Positions 51,410 through 59,470 of a stretch of 64,000 nt of DNA are shown here, one piece after another. Source of the stretch: Thermoproteota archaeon (GTDB taxonomy: Archaea; Korarchaeota; Korarchaeia; Korarchaeales; Korarchaeaceae). Positions within the stretch are counted from its first letter, which is position 1. Every line of letters begins with the position of its first letter. The stretch is from assembly GCA_027491435.1 (NCBI GenBank), contig JAOZFG010000004.1, positions 186,001-250,000 on the forward strand, written 5' to 3'. The notes under the pieces were generated by a model. The model searched no databases, was not told the origin of the DNA, and saw nothing but the letters and a program-made list of their open reading frames with translations. The translations under genes and the position numbers were made by a program.

Positions 51410-52807
51410 CTAGAGCCTCTTGGCTATATCCCTTCCTATCCACACCCCTGAGGCGGCCGCTTGAACTAGGCCTCTAGACACGCCTGCCCCGTCCCCTCCG
51501 GCGTAAAGTCCTCTCACATTTCTAATCTCTAAGTTCTCCTTCAAATCAAGCTTGGCTGTGTGAAGCTTAACCTCTATTCCGTAAAGGAGCGTGTGATCAC
51601 TTGCTATCCCTGGCATTATCTCGTTTAACGCTTCTAGCATTTCTATCACGTCCTTAAGGTATCTGTAAGGCAGGACGAAGCTCAAATCTCCGGGGACAGC
51701 TGACTCCAGCGTGGGCCTGACTATGCTCCTTTTCAACCTCTCTTGAGTGGACCTCCTACCCCTCCTCAAATCTCCATACCTCTGAACCAGAGGTTGGTTC
51801 CCAGCTATGTTATTAGCCATCTTAGCTATGCTCAAGGCGTAGGATATGGTGTCCTTGTAAGGCTCGGTGAACTTGGTGGTAACCAGTATGGCGAAGTTCG
51901 TGTTGTCTGTCTTGTAATCCTCTCTAGCCATCCCGTTGACGGTGACTATTCCCCAATAGGATTCAGCGACTACAACTCCTCCTGGGTTAACGCAGAACAC
52001 CCTCACCCTATCGTCAAACGTTTCGCTGTAGTAGATCAACTTAGGCTCGTATAGCACGTCTGTGAACTCGCTCATCACCTCAGACGGGACCTCTACCCTA
52101 ACTCCGAGGTCTACTTTGCCCTCCTCAACTCTGATCCCCAACCTTTTAGCCTCTTTAACCAACCAGCTCGATCCAACCCTGCCAGGGGCCACCACTACGA
52201 ACCTGCTGGTGAGTTCCTGCCCGTCATTCAGGGTGACGCCCTTAACCACGCCTCCCTGGACGTTTATTCTCTCAACTCTCTTGTTGAAGATGAACTCCAC
52301 GTTAAGCCTCTTAAGCTCCCTCTTGAAGTTCTGAAGGACCCTGAACCCGCCATCGCTGCCCATGTGTCTTATCTTAAAGGGTATCAACAGCAGCCCATGT
52401 CTCAAGGCCTTTCTCCTCAGCCTCTCTACTTCCCTTTCGTCAGTCCCGTAGAGTTTTTGAGGGGCGCCCATCTCTAGAAATACCTTATCTACGTAGTTTA
52501 TCAGCTCTATAACTCTAGAATGGTCTCCTATAACTGTGTCAAGCTCGCCTCCCACCTCGGTGGTCAGGTTGAGCTTACCGTCGCTAAAGGTTCCCGCCCC
52601 GCCGAAGCCAGACACTATGTCGCATACGGGACAAGTTATACACCTTCCAACTTTGCTTATTGGGCAGTTCCTCCTCTCCAAATCCTTGCCCATCTCGATT
52701 ATCAACACCCTGGCGTCAGGCTTAGCCCTCTTTATCTCTAAAGCGGCGAAAAGTCCTGTAGGGCCGGCACCAACTATCAAGACGTCCCAGTCAACGTCCC
52801 CTTTCAA
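51410..52807 (-). CDS. FAD-dependent oxidoreductase of the COG2509 family
   Basis: This 465-residue flavoprotein starts WDVLIVGAGPTGLFAALEIKR, has the family Cys cluster RNCPISKVGRCITCPVCDIVSGFGGAGTFSDGKLNLT, and ends with the second FAD motif GLYAGGDGAGVSRGLVQAAASGVWIGRDIA. The family is widespread in archaea and bacteria without a firm function. It overlaps the end of the phosphoesterase gene upstream by 17 bases. Confidence 0.88.
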   Translation of the reverse strand: MKGDVDWDVLIVGAGPTGLFAALEIKRAKPDARVLIIEMGKDLERRNCPISKVGRCITCPVCDIVSGFGGAGTFSDGKLNLTTEVGGELDTVIGDHSRVIELINYVDKVFLEMGAPQKLYGTDEREVERLRRKALRHGLLLIPFKIRHMGSDGGFRVLQNFKRELKRLNVEFIFNKRVERINVQGGVVKGVTLNDGQELTSRFVVVAPGRVGSSWLVKEAKRLGIRVEEGKVDLGVRVEVPSEVMSEFTDVLYEPKLIYYSETFDDRVRVFCVNPGGVVVAESYWGIVTVNGMAREDYKTDNTNFAILVTTKFTEPYKDTISYALSIAKMANNIAGNQPLVQRYGDLRRGRRSTQERLKRSIVRPTLESAVPGDLSFVLPYRYLKDVIEMLEALNEIMPGIASDHTLLYGIEVKLHTAKLDLKENLEIRNVRGLYAGGDGAGVSRGLVQAAASGVWIGRDIAKRL

Positions 52808-53540
52808 CAGGTTTCCCTTTTTCTCTGCGGGACCCCCTAGAGAATTTATGTTTTTCTATCAGCTCGCCTAGCACACCTATGAGTTCACCGCTTAAATCAA
52901 AGACATACGCCTCATCAAGATCCACGCATTTAGGAAATATCGGCCCCTTTACTTCCAAGTTATTTAACATCCCGTAGCCTGTAAGCTCGTTAAATGGAGG
53001 CATTATCAACACCTTGGGAGGAACCCCCTCGCATGAGGTCTCCGCCAGCACCCAAACAGGTTCAGAGAACCCCCTAACCCTGATAGTCGGGTGAACGTGG
53101 CCCATTATCCCTATTCTAAAGTTGCTTGACTCCTCCGGCGGCATAGCGTGGCCATGGAATAGCCAAGAGTCATCCAGCGGGAGCCCCCTTCCATCCACAA
53201 CTTTAGTTTCCTGTGTATTCACCAACCCGCCGTCGTGGTTACCCTTTACCACAACTACCTCATCGAACTGCTCCCTCACGACCTCAAAGAACCTAGATAC
53301 CCTATCCAGGGAAGAGGAGGTCAGACCAATGTCGTGCTTTAAATCACCATTGACGACGAGCTTCCTTGCTCCTGTGAGCTTTCCAAGTGAGATCACCCTC
53401 CTAGCCAGTTTTTCCGTCTGATCTGGCAGATATACCCCCGAGAACATTAATTCTAGCTCAAACCCGAGGTGTAGATCGCTGATCACAAGGGTCCCACCTT
53501 TAATTATGACTGCCCTCTCCTTCCACAGGGGTTCTATCAT
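52791..53540 (-). CDS. Metallophosphoesterase (COG1407 type)
   Basis: This 249-residue calcineurin-type phosphoesterase has VISDLHLGFE (D-x-H), VNGDLKHD, VKGNHDGG (GNHD), FHGHAMPP and MGHVHPTI (GH-x-H), all metal-site motifs of the family. Archaeal members are linked to helicases or DNA repair, but the substrate is not known. It shares its 5' end with the divergent SWIM-finger gene. Confidence 0.88.
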   Translation of the reverse strand: MIEPLWKERAVIIKGGTLVISDLHLGFELELMFSGVYLPDQTEKLARRVISLGKLTGARKLVVNGDLKHDIGLTSSSLDRVSRFFEVVREQFDEVVVVKGNHDGGLVNTQETKVVDGRGLPLDDSWLFHGHAMPPEESSNFRIGIMGHVHPTIRVRGFSEPVWVLAETSCEGVPPKVLIMPPFNELTGYGMLNNLEVKGPIFPKCVDLDEAYVFDLSGELIGVLGELIEKHKFSRGSRREKGKPVERGR

Positions 53541-53895
53541 TTCAGACGAGGCCTCCTACATATTTGAGGTGCTGAGGGAATTACCTTGGGCAAGCTCTAT
53601 AAAAGCTCTTAAGGCGGCCTTGGGGATGAAGGTTAGGAAGGTGAGGTTCAAACCAAGCAATAGGACCCTTCACCTGGTTTCAGGTGTTACGGGGGATCAC
53701 TTAGTCACCGACTGGTACTGTAGCTGTCTCGACTTCTACGTTAGAGTTCTAGTCAGGGAGGAGAGGAATTACTGCTACCACATTGCTGCAAAGAAAATAG
53801 CGGAAAAATTAAATTTAATAATTGAAAATAAGGTAACTGACAGAAAGTACCCTGAAATAATACTTAAAGTAGCCAGGGACGACAATATATTGTAG
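53506..53895 (+). CDS. SWIM zinc-finger protein
   Basis: The protein contains a SWIM finger of the form CxCx(n)CxH (YCSCLDFYVRVLVREERNYCYHIAAKK). In archaea and eukaryotes small SWIM proteins work with RecA/Rad51 paralogues in recombination. The listed ATG lies inside the coding start of the divergent phosphoesterase gene, so GTG at 53569 is also possible and would remove 21 residues. The zinc finger is unaffected by that choice. Confidence 0.72.
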   Translation: MTALSFHRGSIISDEASYIFEVLRELPWASSIKALKAALGMKVRKVRFKPSNRTLHLVSGVTGDHLVTDWYCSCLDFYVRVLVREERNYCYHIAAKKIAEKLNLIIENKVTDRKYPEIILKVARDDNIL

Positions 53896-53955
53896 ATTTA
53901 ACCTCGACAAATAACGTAATCCTTATATTACCAAATCTCCCTATTTAAGTAGTGG

Positions 53956-54726
53956 ATGAAAATGTCTCTTGATATAGAGGATGACCAGGAGATCCTCTCC
54001 ACTTACCACAGGAGGATTCTCAAAGAGATGGTCGCGAAGAAGATAGCAGGCGACATATTGTTCAGTCAGAACATAGGAATGGCCATGAGGAAGTGGAGAG
54101 AATATTTCGGCGTTAAGCAAAGTGAACTGGCCAGGATGCTCGGCGTGTCAGCTTCCGTGGTCTCCGACTATGAGTCCAGCAGGAGGAAGAGCCCTGGATC
54201 CTTAGTTTTGAGGAGGTTCATCCTTACCCTGATAGAGGAGGATGAGAAGAGAGGGGGCAACGTGATAAAAACCCTGGCGAAGACCTCAGGCATGATACCG
54301 ATGCTCTCAAGCGTCATTGATATGAACGAGCTGACCGTCCCGATGGAGCTGGATAAGTTCATTGAGATAATAGATGGTATCCTGCTGGTGGAAGCGCCTC
54401 AAAAGACCTACATTCACGGTTACACAGTGATAGACAGTCTTAAGGCCATAGAAAACCTTTCAGGTAATGACTTCATGAGGTTATTCGGCATGTCCACCGA
54501 GAGGGCCCTCATATTCACTAAGGTGACCATTGGGAGGAGCCCCATGGTGGCCTTAAAGGTCACAGACATAAGGCCAAGCCTAGTGGTCCTTCATGGGCCT
54601 GATCCAGACAAGGTGGATAGGCTGGGCATAAAGCTAGCCCACCTTATGAGGATCCCCTTAGCAGTTACCAGAATTGAAAACATTTATAATTTGGTGGAGA
54701 GGCTCAGGTCTCACCTAGGTGAGTAG
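53956..54726 (+). CDS. Helix-turn-helix transcription regulator (COG1709 type)
   Basis: The 256-residue regulator has a helix-turn-helix of Xre type at residues 45-80 (YFGVKQSELARMLGVSASVVSDYESSRRKSPGSLVLRRF) and a long C-terminal domain of the archaeal COG1709 type (DSLKAIENLSGNDFMRLFGMSTERALIFTKVT). A second ATG lies two codons on, and a TATA element ccctatttaag precedes. Its stop codon is followed at once by the ATG of the QueT-like gene, so it probably controls or works with that transporter. Confidence 0.85.
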   Translation: MKMSLDIEDDQEILSTYHRRILKEMVAKKIAGDILFSQNIGMAMRKWREYFGVKQSELARMLGVSASVVSDYESSRRKSPGSLVLRRFILTLIEEDEKRGGNVIKTLAKTSGMIPMLSSVIDMNELTVPMELDKFIEIIDGILLVEAPQKTYIHGYTVIDSLKAIENLSGNDFMRLFGMSTERALIFTKVTIGRSPMVALKVTDIRPSLVVLHGPDPDKVDRLGIKLAHLMRIPLAVTRIENIYNLVERLRSHLGE

Positions 54727-55218
54727 ATGAACACGAGAGAGGTCACGCTGTCCGCCGTAATAGCAGCCGCTTACGCGGCCTTAACCCTGTTACTGGCTCC
54801 AATATCATACTACCAAGTGCAAGTAAGAGTCGCAGACTCCTTACTAGCCCTATCTTTGTTGTTCGGATGGCCTTCCATAGTAGGGGTGACTGTGGGTTGC
54901 TTCATAGCAAATATCTTAGGTCCCTTCGGGCTAGTAGACGCTGTGGGAGGGAGCATAGCTAATTTAGTGGCTACACTGATTGGATGGAAGCTCAGAAGAA
55001 ACAAACTCGTCTCTTTAGTTTCTATGGCGGTGGTGGTGTCGGCTATAGTTTCATCTTACCTCTACGCGCTGTTCAACGTTCCCTATCTTGTGACATTCGC
55101 TTATATACTCGCGGGATCATTAATATCGATAACAGGTATAGGGTACGTCCTCCTCAAAGCTTTAGAGAGGACCACCAGGGCGATCAGGCTAGAGGCTGCC
55201 GTTCACAATCTTAGCTAA
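54727..55218 (+). CDS. QueT-family membrane protein (ECF-type substrate component)
   Basis: This 163-residue protein has about five helices and matches the QueT (DUF988) family: YYQVQVRVADSLLALSLLFGWPSIVGVTVGCFIANILGPFGLVDAVGGSIANLVATLIG. In bacteria, QueT is a substrate-specific subunit of ECF-type transporters for queuosine precursors, which in archaea would feed archaeosine synthesis. No ECF ATPase is in this window. It is directly coupled to the COG1709 regulator. Confidence 0.75.
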   Translation: MNTREVTLSAVIAAAYAALTLLLAPISYYQVQVRVADSLLALSLLFGWPSIVGVTVGCFIANILGPFGLVDAVGGSIANLVATLIGWKLRRNKLVSLVSMAVVVSAIVSSYLYALFNVPYLVTFAYILAGSLISITGIGYVLLKALERTTRAIRLEAAVHNLS

Positions 55219-55383
55219 AAGCTCCAAAACTTCCCCCCGTTTTCTAAAATTAATGTTTCTGAAAACTCTAAATTAGGATATCTTCAACCTACCAGACACG
55301 TTAAGAGATAGTTAATTTAATTCGTTAATCGTTGATTTTCGTCTAAAACATAAATATTTTTAGATTATCCCCGCGGGACCCCG

Positions 55384-55420
55384 AGGTCTCCTATAGGACC
55401 TATTCTCCCGATTCTATAAG
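55384..55420 (+). promoter_or_regulatory. Promoter and overlapping palindromes before the mevalonate genes
   Basis: A TATA-like ttctataag (55412-55420) lies close to the ATG at 55437. Just upstream are nested inverted repeats: CCTATAGG (55390-55397), ATAGGACCTAT (55393-55403) and AGGTC/GACCT (55384-55388 and 55397-55401). They overlap a region where an archaeal regulator would bind, so an operator controlling lipid precursor synthesis is possible. Confidence 0.3.
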
Positions 55421-55436
55421 AGCCTTGGTGGGTGAT

Positions 55437-56522
55437 ATGAAACCGAGCAGAGAAGTAGGCATCGTAGGATGGGGGGTATACGTTCCTCAATGGAGGATAA
55501 CTTCAGAGGAGCTCGCTAGAGGGTGGGGCAGGGAGTGGAAGAGGTACGCCGCTGGCATAATGGTGGAAGAGAAGAGCCTACCTGGCCTTGACGAGGACAC
55601 ATTCACCATAGCCTATGAAGCATCTGTGAACGCTCTAAAGAGGGCTAGGATAGACCCCGCAAAGATAAGGGCCGTATACGTTGGGACCGAGTCCAAACCC
55701 TACGCGGTAAAGACCACAGCTTCGATACTAGTCGAGGCCCTAGGTGCCGGTGGCGATGCTAGGATGACCACTGGGGCGGACTACGAGTTCGCGTGCAAGG
55801 CCGGGACGGAGGCAATACAGACCTCCATAGGGCTGATAGGTTCGGGCATGATCGACTACGCCCTGGTGGTGGGAGCTGACACGGCTCAGGGCGCGCCTGG
55901 AGATGCCCTAGAGTACACAGCTTCAGCAGGAGGGGCCGCATTTGTGCTGGGCCCATCTTCTGAGTCCGTAGCGGTTATCAAAGCGTCCTTGTCACACGTG
56001 ACCGACACTCCTGACTTCTGGAGGAGGCAGCATGAGAGGTATCCGGCCCACACCAGGTCATTTACCGGCGAGCCAGCCTATTTCAAACACATAATGGCTG
56101 CTGCGAAAGCACTAATGGAGGAGGTAGGCACCACGCCGGACGATTACGATTACGCCATATTCCACCAGCCCAACGGGAAGTTTCCCCTCAGGGTGGGGCA
56201 ACGGCTGGGCTTCACCCCCGACAAGATAAAACCAGGCCTGATAACCCCCTACATAGGTAACACCTACAGCGGCTCGGCCTTAGTGGGCCTGTCTGCTGTG
56301 CTGGATCAGGCTGAACCGGGCAGCAAGATACTGATGGTATCCTTCGGTTCAGGGGCCGGAAGCGACGCTTTTCACATAGAGGTCACCGACAAGGTGGTGG
56401 AAGTGAGGGACCTTGCCCCTAAGGTCATGGATTACGTTAACAGGAAGAGGTACGTGGATTACTCCACCTACGCCAGGTACAGGAGGATGATAAAGATGTT
56501 ACACGACTTCAGCTCGTACTGA
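55437..56522 (+). CDS. Hydroxymethylglutaryl-CoA synthase
   Basis: This enzyme condenses acetyl-CoA with acetoacetyl-CoA to HMG-CoA for isoprenoid lipids. It has the catalytic Cys near residue 120 ([14 protein letters not shown]), the His in [13 protein letters not shown] and the [16 protein letters not shown] loop. The start chosen is ATG after GGTGGGTGAT; an in-frame TTG lies four codons earlier. The following thiolase and DUF35 genes match the archaeal operon whose products form one complex that channels acetoacetyl-CoA. Confidence 0.94.
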   Translation: MKPSREVGIVGWGVYVPQWRITSEELARGWGREWKRYAAGIMVEEKSLPGLDEDTFTIAYEASVNALKRARIDPAKIRAVYVGTESKPYAVKTTASILVEALGAGGDARMTTGADYEFACKAGTEAIQTSIGLIGSGMIDYALVVGADTAQGAPGDALEYTASAGGAAFVLGPSSESVAVIKASLSHVTDTPDFWRRQHERYPAHTRSFTGEPAYFKHIMAAAKALMEEVGTTPDDYDYAIFHQPNGKFPLRVGQRLGFTPDKIKPGLITPYIGNTYSGSALVGLSAVLDQAEPGSKILMVSFGSGAGSDAFHIEVTDKVVEVRDLAPKVMDYVNRKRYVDYSTYARYRRMIKMLHDFSSY

Positions 56523-56531
56523 GGTGATGAT

Positions 56532-57680
56532 ATGAGGGATGTTTACGTTGTAGGGGCTGGTCTAACCCCTGTGGGCAACCACTGGAGGCTAGGGATTAGA
56601 GATCTGGCAGTTCAGGCATCGATAAAGGCTATGGAAGCCGCTGATAATCCGAAAATAGACTATATAGTGGTGGCTAACGCCTTATCCGGTATAGTGGACG
56701 GACAGGAGAACTTAGGGGCCTTAATAAGCGACTACTTAGGGATGATAGGAACACCCTCACTAAAGGTTGAGGCAGCTGGAGCTTCAGGAGCCGCTGCCGC
56801 CGTCACGGCAGCTGGCCTGATAAAGTCCGGCATGGCTGACAACGTTTTGCTGGTTGGCGTTGAAAAGATGACTGATTATACGGCCCTTGAGGACTCTAAC
56901 ATGGCGTTGAGCACGTCTATCGAGAGGGAATATGAGGCTTTCTTCGGGGCCACCTTGGAAAGCTTACACGCCATGGTCATGCGCTCCTACATGAGGAAGT
57001 ATAACGTAGAGGAGGAGGCCTTCGCGGCAGTACCGGTTCTAATGCATGAGCACGCCTCTACAAACCCATACGCGCAGTTCAAGTTCAAGCTGAAGAGAGA
57101 GTCTTACATGAGGTCCCCCTACCTGGCCGAACCGCTCAAACTTCTGGACGCTCCCTCTATAGGGGATGGGGCCGCAGCTGTAATCCTTTCAGTCTCACCC
57201 AACTCTCCCGGGGGTGCCGTCAGGGTTTCATCATGGGGTCAGGCCACTGACCACGTGAGCCTTTACATGAGGAAAAGCGTGACCGAATTCCCAGCTGTTA
57301 GGCTCGCTGTTAAAAGGGCCTTGGAGAGGGCCGACCTTAAGCTCAGCGACATCTCCTTCTACAAGATACACGATAGCTCATCAGTAGCTGCTCTCATAGA
57401 GATTGAAGAAATGGGCTTAACTGAGAGGGGCAAGGCCATAGAGCTGGTTGACAGCGAGGACTCCAGGAGAAATGGGTCAACTCCGATAAACCCTGACGGA
57501 GGTCTTAAAGCCAGGGGACATCCCTTGGGAGCCACTGGAGTTTATCAGATAGCTGAAACCTATCTACAGCTCACTGACAAGGCAGAGGGGACCCAGGTTA
57601 GCGGGGCTAGAAGGGCCCTACTACTATCAGCCGGAGGGTTGGCCTCTAACGTGGTGGTTCACGTTCTAGAGAGGGTGTGA
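56532..57680 (+). CDS. Thiolase-family protein without the nucleophilic Cys
   Basis: The 382-residue protein is of the archaeal SCP-x-like thiolase family, with SGIVDGQENLGALISDYLG, KIHDSSSVAALIEIEEMG and GGLKARGHPLGATGVYQIAE. In active thiolases the nucleophile sits in VEAACASG. Here the sequence is VEAAGASG, so the Cys is Gly, confirmed by the codon gga near base 56786. The second conserved Cys, near the C-terminus, is also missing (LLLSAGGLAS). It lies between HMG-CoA synthase and the DUF35 protein, whose archaeal counterparts form a complex. It may be a structural subunit or a retro-aldolase-type enzyme. Confidence 0.88.
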   Translation: MRDVYVVGAGLTPVGNHWRLGIRDLAVQASIKAMEAADNPKIDYIVVANALSGIVDGQENLGALISDYLGMIGTPSLKVEAAGASGAAAAVTAAGLIKSGMADNVLLVGVEKMTDYTALEDSNMALSTSIEREYEAFFGATLESLHAMVMRSYMRKYNVEEEAFAAVPVLMHEHASTNPYAQFKFKLKRESYMRSPYLAEPLKLLDAPSIGDGAAAVILSVSPNSPGGAVRVSSWGQATDHVSLYMRKSVTEFPAVRLAVKRALERADLKLSDISFYKIHDSSSVAALIEIEEMGLTERGKAIELVDSEDSRRNGSTPINPDGGLKARGHPLGATGVYQIAETYLQLTDKAEGTQVSGARRALLLSAGGLASNVVVHVLERV

Positions 57681-57682
57681 CC

Positions 57683-58093
57683 ATGTGGGCCTACTGGTTA
57701 AGCGTTCCCGAACACTGGAGGGAGATCCCCGCGAGGTATAGGCTGGAAGGAGGACAGTGTGAAGACTGCGGATTTAAAATGATACCTAAGAGGGACGTCT
57801 GTCCCAGATGTGGATCTAAAAACGTGAAGACAGTCAAGCTCCCTAGGAGAGGGAGGGTTCTGGAGTACACCAAAGTCTGGAACCCGCCTAGAGGGTATGA
57901 GTACTACACCCCCTACGTGATAGCCTTGGTGGAGTTAGAGGACGGTACAAGGCTGACCGCCCAGCTAACGGACGTGGACCCCGACGAGGTCGAGGAGGGC
58001 ATGGAAGTGGAGATGGTCCTCAGGAAAGTGAGGGTCAGCGGAGAATCAGGCCTCATAGCCTACGCCTACAAGTTCAGGCCGCTTCTTAAATGA
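57683..58093 (+). CDS. DUF35 OB-fold zinc-ribbon protein
   Basis: This 136-residue protein has an N-terminal zinc ribbon (GGQCEDCGFKMIPKRDVCPRCGS) and a C-terminal OB fold (VLEYTKVWNPP, YTPYVIALVELEDGTRLTAQLTD). In archaea this type of protein bridges thiolase and HMG-CoA synthase in a complex with a shared CoA tunnel. The ATG follows the thiolase stop by two bases; a GTG two codons earlier overlaps it. Confidence 0.92.
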   Translation: MWAYWLSVPEHWREIPARYRLEGGQCEDCGFKMIPKRDVCPRCGSKNVKTVKLPRRGRVLEYTKVWNPPRGYEYYTPYVIALVELEDGTRLTAQLTDVDPDEVEEGMEVEMVLRKVRVSGESGLIAYAYKFRPLLK

Positions 58094-58129
58094 TTAATAA
58101 ATCCCCTCCCCATTTTTTCGTGTGGTTAC

Positions 58130-59470
58130 ATGCTCCACTACAGGGGAAGGGCTAAACGGGTTCTGGAATCCCTGGGCATACAGGATTACGACAGGATACG
58201 CGTTAGGAGGGGCAGATTAACATATGAGGGAATCTTGATACCTCGGCCTGAGATACTGGACGACGATCACATAATCCTCAAACTGGACAACGGCTATAAC
58301 GTAGGAATAAGCCTAAATGGGGCTGAGATAGAGCTTGTTAAGAGAAGCTCCATTATCAAGGAGGAGAGGGCGGAGCTAGGCAGGTTTGACCCCAGGAAAC
58401 CGAAGGTCCCGCTGATAGTGACGGGAGGTACCATAACTTCTAGGGTAGAGTACTCAACCGGGGCGGTCAAATCTTATGAGAGGCCTGAGGAGCTACTGGA
58501 TAAAGTTCCAGAACTTGCCGACATAGCCTACGTTGAGTATGTTCCACTATTCGCCGAGTTCAGCGAGAACCTGACCAAGGATCACTGGACTAGAATAGCT
58601 GAAGAGGTGTATAAAATGCTGAAGGGGGGCGCGGAAGGGGTGATAATAGCCCACGGAACTGATACGATGCACTACACCGCTGCGGCCCTCTCCTTCATGT
58701 TGAGAAACTTGGACAAGCCCGTCATACTGGTTGGGTCTCAGAGGTCTATAGACAGGCCTTCCTCAGATGCCGTACTTAACCTGATAGCTTCAGCTAAGAT
58801 GGCAGCCGAAGGGGAAATAGCTGACGTAATGATAGTTATGCATGGGAGCCCGTCAGATGAATTCGCCTACGCTATCAGGGGGACCAGGGCTAGGAAGATG
58901 CATACCTCGAGGAGGGACGCCTTCCAACCGGTTAACGAGCCTCCCCTGGCCTTAGTGAGCAGGAACTCCATAAAGGTGATCAACCCTAGGTACAGGAGGA
59001 GAGTTAAGGGGGAGAGCCATGTGTTTTTAGACGCTAAGATGGACGATAAGGTCGCCTTGCTTTATGTATGGCCTGGAATGCCTGCAGAGCTCTTATCTGA
59101 CGTGGCAGATAGGTTCAACGGTTTTGTCCTGGCGGGAACTGGTTTAGGACATACTCCCAAGTGGATAATTCCGAAAATTAAGGAAATAGTTGGAATGGGG
59201 AAGCCGGTGGTGATAGCCTCCCAATGCCTCTTTGGCAGAGTTGACTTGAAGGTCTATGAGACTGGAAGGAGGCTTCTAGAGGCGGGAGCGATTCCAGCTG
59301 ATGACATGTTACCTGAAGTGGCCTTGGTGAAGCTTATGTACGTTTTAGGTCACACGAAGGACATGGATGAGGTCTCCAAGATGATGAGGGCCAACCTCTC
59401 CTTTGAGATAGGGTCTAGAATCAGCTTGAGGGACTTCCCCCCGTGCTGGGGTGTCTGCAATGGACTATAG
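58130..59470 (+). CDS. gatD: Glutamyl-tRNA(Gln) amidotransferase subunit D
   Basis: GatD is the asparaginase-like subunit that releases ammonia from Asn or Gln for the archaeal GatDE complex, which makes Gln-tRNA(Gln). It has a short N-terminal beta-barrel domain, then the asparaginase active-site motifs VTGGTITSRVEY near residue 98 and IAHGTDTMHYTAAAL near 175. At 446 residues it is full length. It overlaps gatE by about ten bases, depending on the gatE start chosen. Confidence 0.95.
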   Translation: MLHYRGRAKRVLESLGIQDYDRIRVRRGRLTYEGILIPRPEILDDDHIILKLDNGYNVGISLNGAEIELVKRSSIIKEERAELGRFDPRKPKVPLIVTGGTITSRVEYSTGAVKSYERPEELLDKVPELADIAYVEYVPLFAEFSENLTKDHWTRIAEEVYKMLKGGAEGVIIAHGTDTMHYTAAALSFMLRNLDKPVILVGSQRSIDRPSSDAVLNLIASAKMAAEGEIADVMIVMHGSPSDEFAYAIRGTRARKMHTSRRDAFQPVNEPPLALVSRNSIKVINPRYRRRVKGESHVFLDAKMDDKVALLYVWPGMPAELLSDVADRFNGFVLAGTGLGHTPKWIIPKIKEIVGMGKPVVIASQCLFGRVDLKVYETGRRLLEAGAIPADDMLPEVALVKLMYVLGHTKDMDEVSKMMRANLSFEIGSRISLRDFPPCWGVCNGL

